64,000 bases of DNA from Paracoccus alcaliphilus (GCF_028553725.1 NZ_CP067124.1:124001-188000), one strand, 5' to 3'; positions 48,581 through 57,057 are shown, counted from the first letter of the stretch. Program-made: numbers and translations. Notes: generated by a model not told the origin, from the letters alone.

Positions 48581-48942
48581 TGGAAACCGTCCTTGCGCTT
48601 CTGACCGGCATCCTGACCGCCTGCGCGGTCTGGCTGATGCTGTCGGGCAACCTTCTGCGCTTTCTGTTCGGCCTGCTGCTGCTGTCGAACGCAATCAATC
48701 TGGCCATCTTCGCCGCCGGGCGCCTGACGGTGGGCGCACCGCCCCTGCTGGGCGAGGGTGGCGCCCTGCCCGCCCATCAGATGGCCAATTCGCTGCCGCA
48801 GGCGCTGCTGCTGACCGCCATCGTCATCGGCTTTGGCCTGTTCGCCTTCGCGCTTGGCCTGACGATCCGCGCCTATCGCGCCTTCGGCCATCTGGAGGTG
48901 GACCGCATGAGACTGGCCGAGCCGGAAGAGGCGAAGAAATGA
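48580..48942 (+). CDS. mrpC: Mrp Na+/H+ antiporter subunit C
   Basis: 120-residue NuoK-like subunit with three membrane helices. 'LSGNLLRFLFGLLLLSNAIN' and 'LPQALLLTAIVIGFGLFAF' correspond to the MrpC of the first locus, showing the two are paralogues. The charged C-terminal tail is longer here. Overlaps mrpB (one base) and mrpD (ATGA). Confidence 0.95.
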   Translation: METVLALLTGILTACAVWLMLSGNLLRFLFGLLLLSNAINLAIFAAGRLTVGAPPLLGEGGALPAHQMANSLPQALLLTAIVIGFGLFAFALGLTIRAYRAFGHLEVDRMRLAEPEEAKK

Positions 48943-50438
48943 ACTGGATCCTTGCGCTTCCGATCCTCGTGCCCTTCGTGGCCGCGGCCCTGGCGTTCTT
49001 TGCCAAAAACAGGCGGGGTTCGGGCTGGATCTCGGTGATCGGGGCCGCGATCTCGGTCGTGCTGGCGATCCGGCTGCTGATCGCGGTGATGGAACACGGC
49101 GTCATCGCCACGCAGATGAGCGCATGGATCGCCCCCTTCGGCATCACGCTGGCGGCGGATTACCTGTCTGCCGCGATGGTGCTGATCACCGCCATCATCA
49201 GCCTTGCCGTCGCGGTCTGGGCCATGGCCGAGGTCGGCCAGATCTCGGCCCGCATGGGCTGGCACGGGCTGTTCCAGACGCTGATCGGCGGCGTCACCGG
49301 CGCCTTCCTGACCGGCGACATCTTCAACCTCTATGTCTGGTTCGAGGTCCTGCTGATCTCGTCCTTCGGCTTGCTGGTGATCGGCGGGCAGCGACGGGCC
49401 ATCGACGGCGCGGTGAAATATGTGACGCTGAACCTGATCTCGACGGTGCTGTTTCTCGGGGCTGCGGGGTTGCTCTATGGTGCGACCGGAACGCTGAACA
49501 TGGCCGATCTGCGGGCGGCGGTGGCGGCCCATCCCGATCAGGGGCTGATGACGGTCATCGCAATGATGTTCATGATCGGTTTTGGCCTGAAGGCGGGGGT
49601 GTTTCCGTTGTTCTTCTGGCTGCCCGCATCCTATCATACGCCGCATTACGCGGTGTCGGCGGTCTTTGCGGGGCTGCTGACCAAGGTGGGGGTCTATGCG
49701 CTGATGCGGGTCTTCACGCTGATCTTCGTCGGCGATCAGGGCTATACCCACGAAATCCTGCTGTGGGTCGCCTGCCTGACCATGCTGACCGGCGTTCTGG
49801 GCGCGGCGGCGCAAAGCGATTTCCGCAAGATCCTGTCGTTCCACATCGTCAGCCAGATCGGCTATATGGTGCTGGGGCTGGCGCTGATGACGCCGCTGGC
49901 GGTGATGGGGGGCGTCTTCTACATCATCCACCATATCATCGTGAAGGCGAACCTGTTCCTGATCGCGGGCATTTCGCGCCGGTTGACGGGCAGCTCGGAC
50001 CTTTACGCCATCGGCGGGCTGTACCGCTCGGCGCCGCTGATGGGGATCCTGTTCCTGATCCCGGCCTTCTCGCTGGCCGGGTTTCCGCCGCTGTCGGGCT
50101 TCTGGGCGAAATATGTGCTGGTCAAGGCCTCGCTGGATCTGGGGCAATGGCTGGCAGCGGGGGTGGCGCTGCTGACCGGGTTGCTGACGATCTTTTCGAT
50201 GACCAAGATCTGGGCCGAGGTCTTCTGGAAGGCCCACCCCGAAGGGTACCAGCCCCGGTTGTCGCAGATCCCGCCGCGCGCGCGCCTGCTGCTGCTGTCG
50301 CCGGTGGCCGCGCTGGCTTTGATGACGGTGCTGATCGGCCTGTTCCCTCAGCCTTTCGTGGATTTCGCCACCATCGGGGCCGAGCAGTTGCTTGACCCCT
50401 CGGATTATGTCGCCACCGTTCTGGAGGTCGCCCAATGA
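48939..50438 (+). CDS. mrpD: Mrp Na+/H+ antiporter subunit D
   Basis: 499-residue NuoN-like proton-channel subunit with about 14 membrane helices. 'FLTGDIFNLYVWFEVLLI' and 'GLKAGVFPLFFWLPASYHT' carry the conserved Glu and Lys. Full length, unlike the truncated paralogue at the left edge. Coupled by ATGA overlaps to mrpC and mrpE. Confidence 0.96.
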   Translation: MNWILALPILVPFVAAALAFFAKNRRGSGWISVIGAAISVVLAIRLLIAVMEHGVIATQMSAWIAPFGITLAADYLSAAMVLITAIISLAVAVWAMAEVGQISARMGWHGLFQTLIGGVTGAFLTGDIFNLYVWFEVLLISSFGLLVIGGQRRAIDGAVKYVTLNLISTVLFLGAAGLLYGATGTLNMADLRAAVAAHPDQGLMTVIAMMFMIGFGLKAGVFPLFFWLPASYHTPHYAVSAVFAGLLTKVGVYALMRVFTLIFVGDQGYTHEILLWVACLTMLTGVLGAAAQSDFRKILSFHIVSQIGYMVLGLALMTPLAVMGGVFYIIHHIIVKANLFLIAGISRRLTGSSDLYAIGGLYRSAPLMGILFLIPAFSLAGFPPLSGFWAKYVLVKASLDLGQWLAAGVALLTGLLTIFSMTKIWAEVFWKAHPEGYQPRLSQIPPRARLLLLSPVAALALMTVLIGLFPQPFVDFATIGAEQLLDPSDYVATVLEVAQ

Positions 50439-50917
50439 CCTTTCTTGCGATGAACATCCTGCTGGCCATCGGCTGGTGCGCGCTGTGGGGCAGTTTCACG
50501 CTGATCGACCTGCTGGGCGGTTTCGTCTTCGGCTTTGCCGGGCTGTGGTTCGCGCGTCGTCTGGTGGGCCGCGACGAGGATCAGCGGTATTTCCGCGCCC
50601 TGCCGCAGGCCATCGTGCTGCTGGTCTATTTCCTGAAAGAGCTGGTCAAATCCTGCCTGCTGGTCGCCCGCGACTGTATCGCGCGTCGCCCGCAGCTGCA
50701 TCCCGCCATCGTGCGGATGCCGATAGACCACAAAAGCGATCTGGAAATCTTCCTGCTGGCCAATCTGATCACGCTGACGCCGGGCACGCTGACGCTGGAC
50801 GTGGCGCCCGACAAAAGCTTTCTTGTGATCCATTCGATCTATGCCGCGGACCCCGATGCGCTGGTCGCCGACCTGAAATCCGGCATGGAGCATCGCGTGA
50901 GGGAGGTCTTTCGCTGA
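50435..50917 (+). CDS. mrpE: Mrp Na+/H+ antiporter subunit E
   Basis: 160-residue MnhE-family subunit: two membrane helices at the N-terminus, then a soluble domain with 'LANLITLTPGTLTLDVAPD', the family hallmark, and 'FLVIHSIYAADPDA'. Needed for stable assembly of the complex in other bacteria. Overlaps mrpD (ATGA) and mrpF (TGATG). Confidence 0.95.
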   Translation: MTFLAMNILLAIGWCALWGSFTLIDLLGGFVFGFAGLWFARRLVGRDEDQRYFRALPQAIVLLVYFLKELVKSCLLVARDCIARRPQLHPAIVRMPIDHKSDLEIFLLANLITLTPGTLTLDVAPDKSFLVIHSIYAADPDALVADLKSGMEHRVREVFR

Positions 50918-51213
50918 TGAGCCCCACAACCTTCATGAATTCATGCCTGACCATCGGCCTTGTGCTGATCGCGCTGGCCATCGCGGTCGGTTTCGTCCGG
51001 CTGTGGCGCGGGCCGACGCTGTCGGATCGGGTCGTGGCGCTGGACATGATGACGGCGGCGATCATCGCCTTTTGCGGGCTGTTCGCCGTTCGCGCGCAGA
51101 TCGAGGCCTATCTGGATATCGCCGTGGCGCTGGCGCTGGTCAGTTTCGTCTCGGTCGTGTCGCTGGCACGCTATGCCGAACGTCTTGCCCGCAGGAGCGA
51201 CAGCGATGATTGA
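50917..51213 (+). CDS. mrpF: Mrp Na+/H+ antiporter subunit F
   Basis: 98-residue small membrane subunit of the MnhF family with three helices. 'LWRGPTLSDRVVALDMMTAA' is the signature. Overlaps mrpG by 8 bases. In other species MrpF has also been linked to bile-salt or cholate efflux, but nothing here argues for that. Confidence 0.95.
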   Translation: MSPTTFMNSCLTIGLVLIALAIAVGFVRLWRGPTLSDRVVALDMMTAAIIAFCGLFAVRAQIEAYLDIAVALALVSFVSVVSLARYAERLARRSDSDD

Positions 51214-51496
51214 GGTAATCACCGGCATTCTGGCCCTGCTGGCCGGGGGCTTCGCGCTGGTCGCGGCGGTGGGCGTGCTGCGCTTTCCCGACGTGCTGAC
51301 CCGGATGCACGCCTCCTCCAAGGTCGCCTCTTTCGCCGGGGCGCTGGCGCTGCTGGCTGCGGCGGTCGATATCGGCCATGTCAGCGCGGTGACACGGGCG
51401 ATCTTCGCGATCCTGTTCATCTTCCTGACCGCCCCCATCGGCGCGCACCTGCTGGGCCGCGCCGCCGCATGGCGCAGCGGACTGGGCCGGAAATGA
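51206..51496 (+). CDS. mrpG: Mrp Na+/H+ antiporter subunit G
   Basis: 96-residue MnhG-family subunit with three membrane helices. 'LRFPDVLTRMHASSKVAS' and 'FLTAPIGAHLLGRAAAWR' are typical. The start chosen follows GCAGGAGCGACAGCG and overlaps mrpF; an upstream in-frame ATG would intrude further into mrpF. Last canonical gene of the operon. Confidence 0.94.
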   Translation: MIEVITGILALLAGGFALVAAVGVLRFPDVLTRMHASSKVASFAGALALLAAAVDIGHVSAVTRAIFAILFIFLTAPIGAHLLGRAAAWRSGLGRK

Positions 51497-51621
51497 CAAG
51501 CGGTGCGTTGTCCCTGTTGATCTGGCTGGACAGCAATATGATGTGGTTGGCGCTCAAATTCCGGGGCAATGACCTCGCCTCGGTCGACGCCCCTGGACAG
51601 GCCCTGTCACAAGCGGCCTGA
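51493..51621 (+). CDS. Small ORF coupled to mrpG (42 residues)
   Basis: ATG overlaps the mrpG stop as ATGA, the same coupling as the rest of the operon, and the ORF ends 23 bases before the terminator. The product has a hydrophobic Leu/Ile/Met/Trp-rich first half (residues 5-23) and a polar tail. It resembles no protein I know. It could be a small membrane peptide or a chance ORF; ribosome spacing is undefined. Confidence 0.35.
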   Translation: MTSGALSLLIWLDSNMMWLALKFRGNDLASVDAPGQALSQAA

Positions 51622-51644
51622 CCGCCGCCAATCTTCGAAATCGA

Positions 51645-51674
51645 ACCGGGCATCCCCGCGATGTCCGGTTTTTT
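51645..51674 (+). terminator. Terminator of second mrp operon
   Basis: Stem ACCGGGCAT (51645-51653) with ATGTCCGGT (51661-51669), 9 bp including one G-T pair, 7-base loop, then TTTTT. It ends the mrp transcript. Confidence 0.85.
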
Positions 51675-51716
51675 CATGGCTGATCTCCGGGCTGAAAAAA
51701 GCGGCGATCTTCATCC

Positions 51717-51728
51717 GTGATTAATCAC
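51717..51728. promoter_or_regulatory. Palindrome upstream of L,D-transpeptidase-fold gene
   Basis: GTGATTAATCAC, perfect 12-bp palindrome, followed by an inverted repeat CCTGCC (51728-51733) and GGCAGG (51747-51752). It lies about 139 bases before the gene at 51867 in an otherwise empty stretch (51675-51866). Possible operator; binder unknown. Confidence 0.3.
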
Positions 51729-51866
51729 CTGCCGGTAACATGCCGGGGCAGGAAAAAATGAAATCACGGTCATCATGCGATCACATTGACGGGAATAACC
51801 GGCCCTTCGTCTCGTTCTGAATGAAGGAAACACAACCCCCGCAGCCGCTTCATCATGGAGAGAAAG

Positions 51867-52361
51867 ATGCGTGCCATCTTTGTCCTTTGCATCATGCTGG
51901 CCATGGCCATCCCGGACCGGCCGGCAAGCGCCAATGTCAACGCCCGAAACCCCGAGATCACCCAGCTTTTGCTGGATAAATCGTCCCGCACGCTGTATCT
52001 GCTGAATGGCAAGCGGGCGGTGCGTCAATACCGCGTCGATCTGGGATCGAACCCCAGCGGGCATAAACAGTTCCAGGGCGACGGCAGAACGCCCGAGGGG
52101 CTTTATTACATCACCCACCGCAATCCCAATTCGAATTTCCACCTGTCGCTGGGAATATCCTATCCGAATGCGCGCGACCGCGAAATCGCCCGCCGTCTGG
52201 GCCGCAATCCGGGTGGGGACATCTTCATCCACGGGCGCGGCGCAAGGATCAGCAACCCTCCGCCCGACTGGACGCGCGGCTGTGCCGCCGTCACCGATAC
52301 CGAGATGGCCGAGATCTTCAATCTGGTCCGCCCCGGCACGCCGATCTTCATCAAGCCCTGA
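51867..52361 (+). CDS. L,D-transpeptidase (YkuD) family protein, YafK-like
   Basis: 164 residues: signal peptide ending near 'RPASA', then a YkuD domain. Catalytic residues are His122 ('IFIHGRGA') and Cys139 ('PDWTRGCAAVTD'). The 'DWTxGC' form is that of YafK/DpaA-type proteins, some of which detach Braun lipoprotein from peptidoglycan and do not cross-link, so either role is possible. Periplasmic. GGAGAG supports the start, in place of an in-frame ATG 12 bases earlier. A terminator follows. Confidence 0.88.
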   Translation: MRAIFVLCIMLAMAIPDRPASANVNARNPEITQLLLDKSSRTLYLLNGKRAVRQYRVDLGSNPSGHKQFQGDGRTPEGLYYITHRNPNSNFHLSLGISYPNARDREIARRLGRNPGGDIFIHGRGARISNPPPDWTRGCAAVTDTEMAEIFNLVRPGTPIFIKP

Positions 52362-52384
52362 CCGGTTCCACCCATGCCACCTGT

Positions 52385-52409
52385 CGCCCCGCATCCCGCG
52401 GGGCGTTTT
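52385..52409 (+). terminator. Terminator after L,D-transpeptidase-fold gene
   Basis: Perfect 8-bp stem CGCCCCGC/GCGGGGCG with loop ATCCC and TTTT, 23 bases after the stop codon. Confidence 0.88.
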
Positions 52410-52512
52410 CATGCCACCTTACGGCCGAATTTCGCGACATCGGGAATAAAACCGCGGCTGAGACGTATTCCTCACGCGGCCGGGCAGACCCGCCGCAAGA
52501 TTGGAGACCGCT

Positions 52513-52794
52513 ATGAACCAGCTCAAAGCCCTGACGCTTGTCGCCCTGACGGCCACCGCCATTTCGCCCGGTGCCGCGATGGCCCATGATGATCCCTTCG
52601 ACCGCTTCCTGCGCAGCATCATCCACGGCAACGGCGTCTTTAACGAACCCCGCCGCGATGGTCGTGTCTGGCGCAATGATGACGAAGATGACGATGGCCG
52701 CCGCAAGTCGCGCCACGGCATCTATCGCGGCTATCACGACGACGATGATGATGACGGCCGCCGTCGCGGGCGCCATGACGACGATGACGACTAG
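52513..52794 (+). CDS. Small secreted Asp/Arg-rich protein
   Basis: 93 residues. A clear signal peptide ends at 'GAAMA' (about residue 24). The mature part begins 'HDDPFDRFLRSI' and becomes extremely rich in Asp, Arg and His, with three runs of four to six Asp separated by basic clusters (about residues 52-93). No family recognised. Possible roles, all inferred, are binding of divalent cations or interaction with polyanions in the periplasm. GGAG lies 6 bases before the ATG. Confidence 0.7.
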   Translation: MNQLKALTLVALTATAISPGAAMAHDDPFDRFLRSIIHGNGVFNEPRRDGRVWRNDDEDDDGRRKSRHGIYRGYHDDDDDDGRRRGRHDDDDD

Positions 52795-52843
52795 GTTGCG
52801 ACCGGGGCCGGGGCCCGCCGCCTTGCGCGGGCTTCGCGCCGCC

Positions 52844-53206
52844 TCAGCCGATCGGGCGGCGGCCCAGCAGCCGCAAGGTCAGCGCCCGCCCCGCCCGCAG
52901 CACCGGATAGAGCGCCGCCGCCCGCCGTGGCGACCGCATCAGCCGCGCCAAAGGCCCCGGCGCATCTGTCAGGGCCGAGAGGAACCGCACCGCATCCGCC
53001 CCGTGATAAAGCCGGTCGCCATGACGCACCACCATGCCCACATCCAGATCGACGCCCCGGCGCTTCAGCGCCTCGACCCGAGGATCGGCTTCGCGCGCGT
53101 CGATCAGCTCGACCCGGCCGACGGCCTTGCGCAGCCGCAGCATCCGCGTATAGGCGCTGCAGAACGGGCATTGCCCGTCATAGAAAATCTCCAGTCCAGC
53201 CGCCAT
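52844..53206 (-). CDS. DCC-family thiol-disulfide oxidoreductase
   Basis: 120-residue thioredoxin-like protein of the DCC family (YuxK-like), named for the motif seen here as 'YDGQCPFCSAY' (residues 9-19). The role of the family is poorly known; probably a cytoplasmic thiol redox protein. It is divergent from the HTTM-domain gene at 53266 with 59 bases between; DCC and HTTM genes often go together in bacteria, suggesting a shared pathway. The frame is open upstream; the start chosen begins the family's conserved region. Confidence 0.88.
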   Translation of the reverse strand: MAAGLEIFYDGQCPFCSAYTRMLRLRKAVGRVELIDAREADPRVEALKRRGVDLDVGMVVRHGDRLYHGADAVRFLSALTDAPGPLARLMRSPRRAAALYPVLRAGRALTLRLLGRRPIG

Positions 53207-53265
53207 CTGCTTCCCCTTCCGCGCGGTGTCGTGCGGAATGAACGTCCCGGTGGCATCGTAATTCC

Positions 53266-54639
53266 ATGAAGCCCGCAAAGACCAGTGCCATGCCCACACT
53301 TCGCCATCAGCTCTCATCGCCCGTCAGCGCCCAGTCTCTGGCGCTGTTCCGGATCGCCTTCGGGGCGCTGATGCTGTGGGACTGCTGGCGTTTCATCAAA
53401 TACGAGCGGGTCTGGCGTTACTGGATCCAGCCCGATTTCCATTTCTCCTATCCCGGTTTCAGCTGGGTCGAGCCGCTGCCGCAGCCATGGTTGCAGATCG
53501 CATGGCTGGGCGTGGGGCTGGCGGCGGCGCTGGTCATGCTGGGGTTGTTCTATCGCGTGGCGATCATCGCGCTGACGGTGCTGTTCGGTTATTTCTTCCT
53601 GCTGGATGCGGCGGAATATCTGAACCACTTCTATCTGGTGCTGCTTTACGCGGCCCTGCTGTGCTGTCTGCCTGCGGCCCGCGTCTGGTCGCTGGATGCG
53701 TGGCTGCGCCCGCGCGATCCGCATGTGCCTGCCGCCGCCGTCGCGATCCTGCGCATCCAGACCGAGATCGTGCTGATCTATGCCGGGCTGGTCAAGCTGA
53801 CGCCGGACTGGCTGCGGGGGGAACCGCTGGGGCTGTGGCTGCGCGACCGGGTCGAGGGGTTCTGGATCGCGCCGCTGCTTGAGCCCGACTGGGTGATGGT
53901 CGCCGCCGCATGGGGGGTGATCGCGCTGCATGTCGTGGGCGCGCCGCTGCTGATGTGGCACCGCACCCGGCTGGCGGTTTTCCTGATCTATTGCGTCTTT
54001 CACTGCGCGAATGCGTGGTTCTTCAATATCGGCATCTTCCCGTGGCTGACCATCGCCGCCACGACGATCTTTTTCGCGCCCGACTGGCCCTCGGCCCTGT
54101 TCGGGCGCGCGGCCCCCACCAGCCCCCCCGCCGCGCCGCTGCTGCCGCGTGCCGCCCTGCTGGCGATGGCGGTCTGGATCACGGTGCAGATCTTTTTGCC
54201 GGTCCGTGGCGCGCTGTTCGATTCCGAAACCCGCTGGAGCGGCGACGGCCATCGCTTCTCATGGCGGATGCGCATCTATGACCGCGAGGCGGAGGGGGTC
54301 TTCATCGTCACCGACCACCGCAGCGGCCAGTTCTGGGAGGTTGACCCCGAAGAGTTCCTGTCGCGCAGGCAGGCGGGCACGATGCTGACCCGCGCCGATC
54401 TGATCCATCAATTCGCCAATCATCTGGCCCGGATCTGGCGCGAACGCGGACATGAGGTCGCCGTCTATGCCGAGATCTGCAAATCCCTGAACGGGCGGCC
54501 CTGCCAGTACTACATCGCGCCGGGCACCGATCTGACGCAGGTGCGCATCAACCTCTTCGGTGCCGACCCCTGGGTCCTGCCGCTGGAGGAACCCGCATGG
54601 GGCGCCGCCGACAACCGCCGCCTTTACGGCGGGACGTGA
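53266..54639 (+). CDS. HTTM-domain (vitamin K carboxylase-like) membrane protein
   Basis: 457 residues. The N-terminal 300 residues form the HTTM domain, with several membrane helices, starting 'SLALFRIAFGALMLWDCWRF' and including 'YLNHFYLVLLYAALLCCLPA'. This is the region homologous to vitamin K-dependent gamma-glutamyl carboxylase. The C-terminal about 150 residues form a soluble domain. Bacterial members have unknown substrates; the neighbouring DCC protein may supply reducing power (inference). An ATG at 53290 is an alternative start. Confidence 0.85.
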   Translation: MKPAKTSAMPTLRHQLSSPVSAQSLALFRIAFGALMLWDCWRFIKYERVWRYWIQPDFHFSYPGFSWVEPLPQPWLQIAWLGVGLAAALVMLGLFYRVAIIALTVLFGYFFLLDAAEYLNHFYLVLLYAALLCCLPAARVWSLDAWLRPRDPHVPAAAVAILRIQTEIVLIYAGLVKLTPDWLRGEPLGLWLRDRVEGFWIAPLLEPDWVMVAAAWGVIALHVVGAPLLMWHRTRLAVFLIYCVFHCANAWFFNIGIFPWLTIAATTIFFAPDWPSALFGRAAPTSPPAAPLLPRAALLAMAVWITVQIFLPVRGALFDSETRWSGDGHRFSWRMRIYDREAEGVFIVTDHRSGQFWEVDPEEFLSRRQAGTMLTRADLIHQFANHLARIWRERGHEVAVYAEICKSLNGRPCQYYIAPGTDLTQVRINLFGADPWVLPLEEPAWGAADNRRLYGGT

Positions 54640-54641
54640 AA

Positions 54642-54666
54642 AAAGGGCGCCCCGGGGGCGCCCTTT
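54642..54666. terminator. Bidirectional terminator, HTTM gene and csbD
   Basis: 11-bp stem AAAGGGCGCCC/GGGCGCCCTTT around a 3-base loop, with A's on the left and T's on the right so it can work from both sides. It sits between the convergent HTTM gene and csbD. Confidence 0.85.
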
Positions 54667-54688
54667 CATCGTCAGTCAATGCGGAAAA

Positions 54689-54889
54689 TCAGCCGCGATC
54701 CTTGAAATAATCATTGATCTCGGTCTCGGCCTGATCCTTGGTCCAGCCGTATTTCTCTTGCAGCTTGCCGGCCAGCTTGTCCTTGTTGCCCTCGATCTGG
54801 TCGAGTTCATCATCGGTCAGCTCGCCCCATTTTTCCTTGACCGAGCCCTTCAGCTGCTTCCACTTACCTTGAATGATATCCCAGTTCAT
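54689..54889 (-). CDS. CsbD family stress protein
   Basis: 66-residue soluble helical protein of the CsbD/YjbJ family ('MNWDIIQGKWKQLKGSVKEK'). These small hydrophilic proteins are induced by general, salt or envelope stress; molecular function unknown. GGAGACGAC lies upstream of the ATG. It is probably transcribed alone, with the bidirectional terminator after it. Confidence 0.93.
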   Translation of the reverse strand: MNWDIIQGKWKQLKGSVKEKWGELTDDELDQIEGNKDKLAGKLQEKYGWTKDQAETEINDYFKDRG

Positions 54890-54965
54890 GTCGTCTCCTT
54901 AGGTCGGATCGATTATACAGACCCAACAACGGCTGACCTGCCCCGGTTCCATGCAGCATCAAATG

Positions 54966-55913
54966 TTAAGCTACCCGGTCAGGCAACTCCTGCCCGTCGC
55001 GGAAGGCGATCAGATTGCCAAGCGCGCGCAGCGCCATCTCGGTGCGGACCTGTTCGGTGGCGGTGCCCAGATGCGGCAGCAGCGTCGCATTGGGCAGACC
55101 GATCAGCGCCTGCGGGACCTCGGGTTCGCGCTCATAGACATCCAGCCCGGCAGCCTTGATACGCCCTGCGGCCAAGGCCTCGATCAGCGCGGCCTCGTCC
55201 ACCACATCGCCGCGGGCGATATTGACCAGAATGCCGTCAGGCCCCAGCGCGTCCAGCTCTGCCGCACCGATCAGATGGCGCGTCCCGGCCCCGCCCGGCA
55301 CCGCGATGACGGCGAAATCGGCGGCGGCCAGCGTCTCGGCCAGTCCCGGCATCTGCCGCGCCGGAAAATCCAGATCGGTCACGGTCGAGCGGTTGTGGAA
55401 CACCACCTCCATGCCAAAGCCGAAATGACAGCGCCGGGCGATGGCCTTGCCGATGCGCCCCATGCCGATGATGCCGACGACAGCCCCGGTGACATGCGTG
55501 CCCAGCATCTGCGTCGGCTTCCAGCCGGTCCATTCCCCGGCGCGCAGCATCCGCTCGCCCTCGGTCGCGCGCCGCGCCACCATCAGGATCAGTGTCAGCG
55601 CGATATCGGCGGTGGCGTCGGTCACCACATCGGGGGTGTTGGTCACCGCCACGCCAGCGGCCCGCGCGGCCTCGATGTCGATATGGTTGAAGCCGGCGCC
55701 GAAATTCGCCAGCATCCGGCAGCGCGACCCGTCCTGAAACGCCCCGGCGGAAAACTGATCGCCAAGGGTCGGCATGATCGCATCGTAATCGGCCATCGCC
55801 TGCCGCGCCTCGGCCTCGGTCAGCGGATCGCCCTGATGGAAAACGGCTTCGAACCCGGCCGAGATCTCTTCCATCGCCTGCGCCGTCATCGGGCGCGTCA
55901 CCAGCAGTTTCAT
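54966..55913 (-). CDS. 2-hydroxyacid dehydrogenase (glyoxylate reductase-like)
   Basis: 315 residues, NAD(P)H-dependent D-isomer 2-hydroxyacid dehydrogenase. Nucleotide motif 'VVGIIGMGRIGKAIARR' at about 145-165; catalytic Arg in 'LVNIARGDVVDE', Glu in 'GLDVYEREPEVP' and His in 'LLPHLGTAT'. Similar to glyoxylate/hydroxypyruvate reductases, a link to C1 and serine metabolism, though substrate cannot be fixed. The start overlaps the csaA stop (TGATG), and it closes a minus-strand run proC-csaA-dehydrogenase. Confidence 0.9.
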   Translation of the reverse strand: MKLLVTRPMTAQAMEEISAGFEAVFHQGDPLTEAEARQAMADYDAIMPTLGDQFSAGAFQDGSRCRMLANFGAGFNHIDIEAARAAGVAVTNTPDVVTDATADIALTLILMVARRATEGERMLRAGEWTGWKPTQMLGTHVTGAVVGIIGMGRIGKAIARRCHFGFGMEVVFHNRSTVTDLDFPARQMPGLAETLAAADFAVIAVPGGAGTRHLIGAAELDALGPDGILVNIARGDVVDEAALIEALAAGRIKAAGLDVYEREPEVPQALIGLPNATLLPHLGTATEQVRTEMALRALGNLIAFRDGQELPDRVA

Positions 55914-56245
55914 CAAAACAACCTTCCTCCATTCGGCACGGTCTGGTCGGGCGAGATCAGCACCACCTCGCCCTCGGCATCGGGCACGCCCAGCACCAGA
56001 ACCTCGGATCTGACCGGGCCGATCTGGCGCGGCGGAAAGTTCACCACGCAAAGAACCTGCCTGCCGATCAGCGCCTCGGGCGCGTAATGCCGGGTGATCT
56101 GGGCCGAGGATTTCTTCTCGCCCAGCTCGCCCACATCCAGCCACAGCCGGAAGGCGGGCTTGCGCGCCTCGGGGAACGGCTCGGCCCGGGTGATGGTCGC
56201 CACGCGGATATCGACCTTCAGGAAATCGTCGAAACCGATGGTCAT
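55913..56245 (-). CDS. csaA: CsaA-like tRNA-binding-domain protein
   Basis: 110 residues forming a single tRNA-binding (OB-fold) domain, as in the export chaperone CsaA and the MetRS C-terminal domain: 'FLKVDIRVATITRAEPFPEA' and 'QVLCVVNFPPRQIGPVRSEVLVLG'. Known relatives dimerise and bind unfolded preproteins or tRNA. It overlaps proC by ATGA and the dehydrogenase by TGATG. Confidence 0.92.
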   Translation of the reverse strand: MTIGFDDFLKVDIRVATITRAEPFPEARKPAFRLWLDVGELGEKKSSAQITRHYAPEALIGRQVLCVVNFPPRQIGPVRSEVLVLGVPDAEGEVVLISPDQTVPNGGRLF

Positions 56246-57057
56246 TTCCCGCCCCTTCCCAGTTCACGCCCGCGTTCGGTGGCCGCCGCGACCGTGCGCG
56301 CCATCAGCGGCGGCAGCCCGGTTTCCGGGTCCATCAGCACCTTCAGCCCCGCCGCCGTGGTCCCGCCGGGAGAGGTCACGTTTTCGCGCAGCACGCCCGG
56401 ATCCTCGTCGTCCTCGATGGCCAGCGCCCCTGCGCCCGCCACGGTCATCCGTGCCAGTTCCAGCGACAGCGCGGGCGGCAGACCCTGCGCCTCGCCCGCC
56501 TTCGCCATCGCCTCGATCAGGTGAAAGACATAGGCGGGACCGCTGCCCGACAGGCCGGTCACCGCATCCATCTGATCCTCATGGTCCAGCCGCACCACGC
56601 GGCCAACCGCCCGCATCAGCGTCTCGGCCAGATCCAGATGCGCCTCGGTCGCCGCCCCGTTGCCGATCATGGCCGAGATCCCCTGCCCGATCGCCGCAGG
56701 CGTGTTCGGCATCACCCGGACGATGGCGGCACCGGGAAAGGCGTCCTCGAATGTCGCGATGGTGGTGCCCGCCGCGACCGAGATCACCAGCGTCTCACCC
56801 AGCCGGGGCATTCCCCCCAGCGCATCGGCCATCATCTGCGGCTTGACCGCCAGCACCAGAACCGCCGGATCGTCGGGCAGGGGCGCGTTCAGCCGCAACC
56901 CCCGGCCCTTCCAGCCATCGGCAATCTTCGGATCGATCACCGTGGCCGAACCCGGCTCCAGCCCGCGCGCCAGCCAGCCGGTCAGCATCGCGCCGCCCAT
57001 CCGGCCGCAACCGACCAGCACCAGACCGCGCGCATTGATATCGTCGAAATCGCCCAT
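56242..57057 (-). CDS. proC: Pyrroline-5-carboxylate reductase
   Basis: Last step of proline synthesis, NADPH-dependent, 271 residues. N-terminal Rossmann motif 'LVLVGCGRMGGAMLTGWL'; 'VRVMPNTPAAIGQG' and 'VTGLSGSGPAYVFHLIEAMA' are ProC signatures, and 'ENVTSPGGTTAAGLKVL' closes the active site. GGGGGAGCGG precedes the ATG chosen; an upstream in-frame ATG gives a 13-residue extension without support. First of a three-gene run with csaA. Confidence 0.96.
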   Translation of the reverse strand: MGDFDDINARGLVLVGCGRMGGAMLTGWLARGLEPGSATVIDPKIADGWKGRGLRLNAPLPDDPAVLVLAVKPQMMADALGGMPRLGETLVISVAAGTTIATFEDAFPGAAIVRVMPNTPAAIGQGISAMIGNGAATEAHLDLAETLMRAVGRVVRLDHEDQMDAVTGLSGSGPAYVFHLIEAMAKAGEAQGLPPALSLELARMTVAGAGALAIEDDEDPGVLRENVTSPGGTTAAGLKVLMDPETGLPPLMARTVAAATERGRELGRGGK

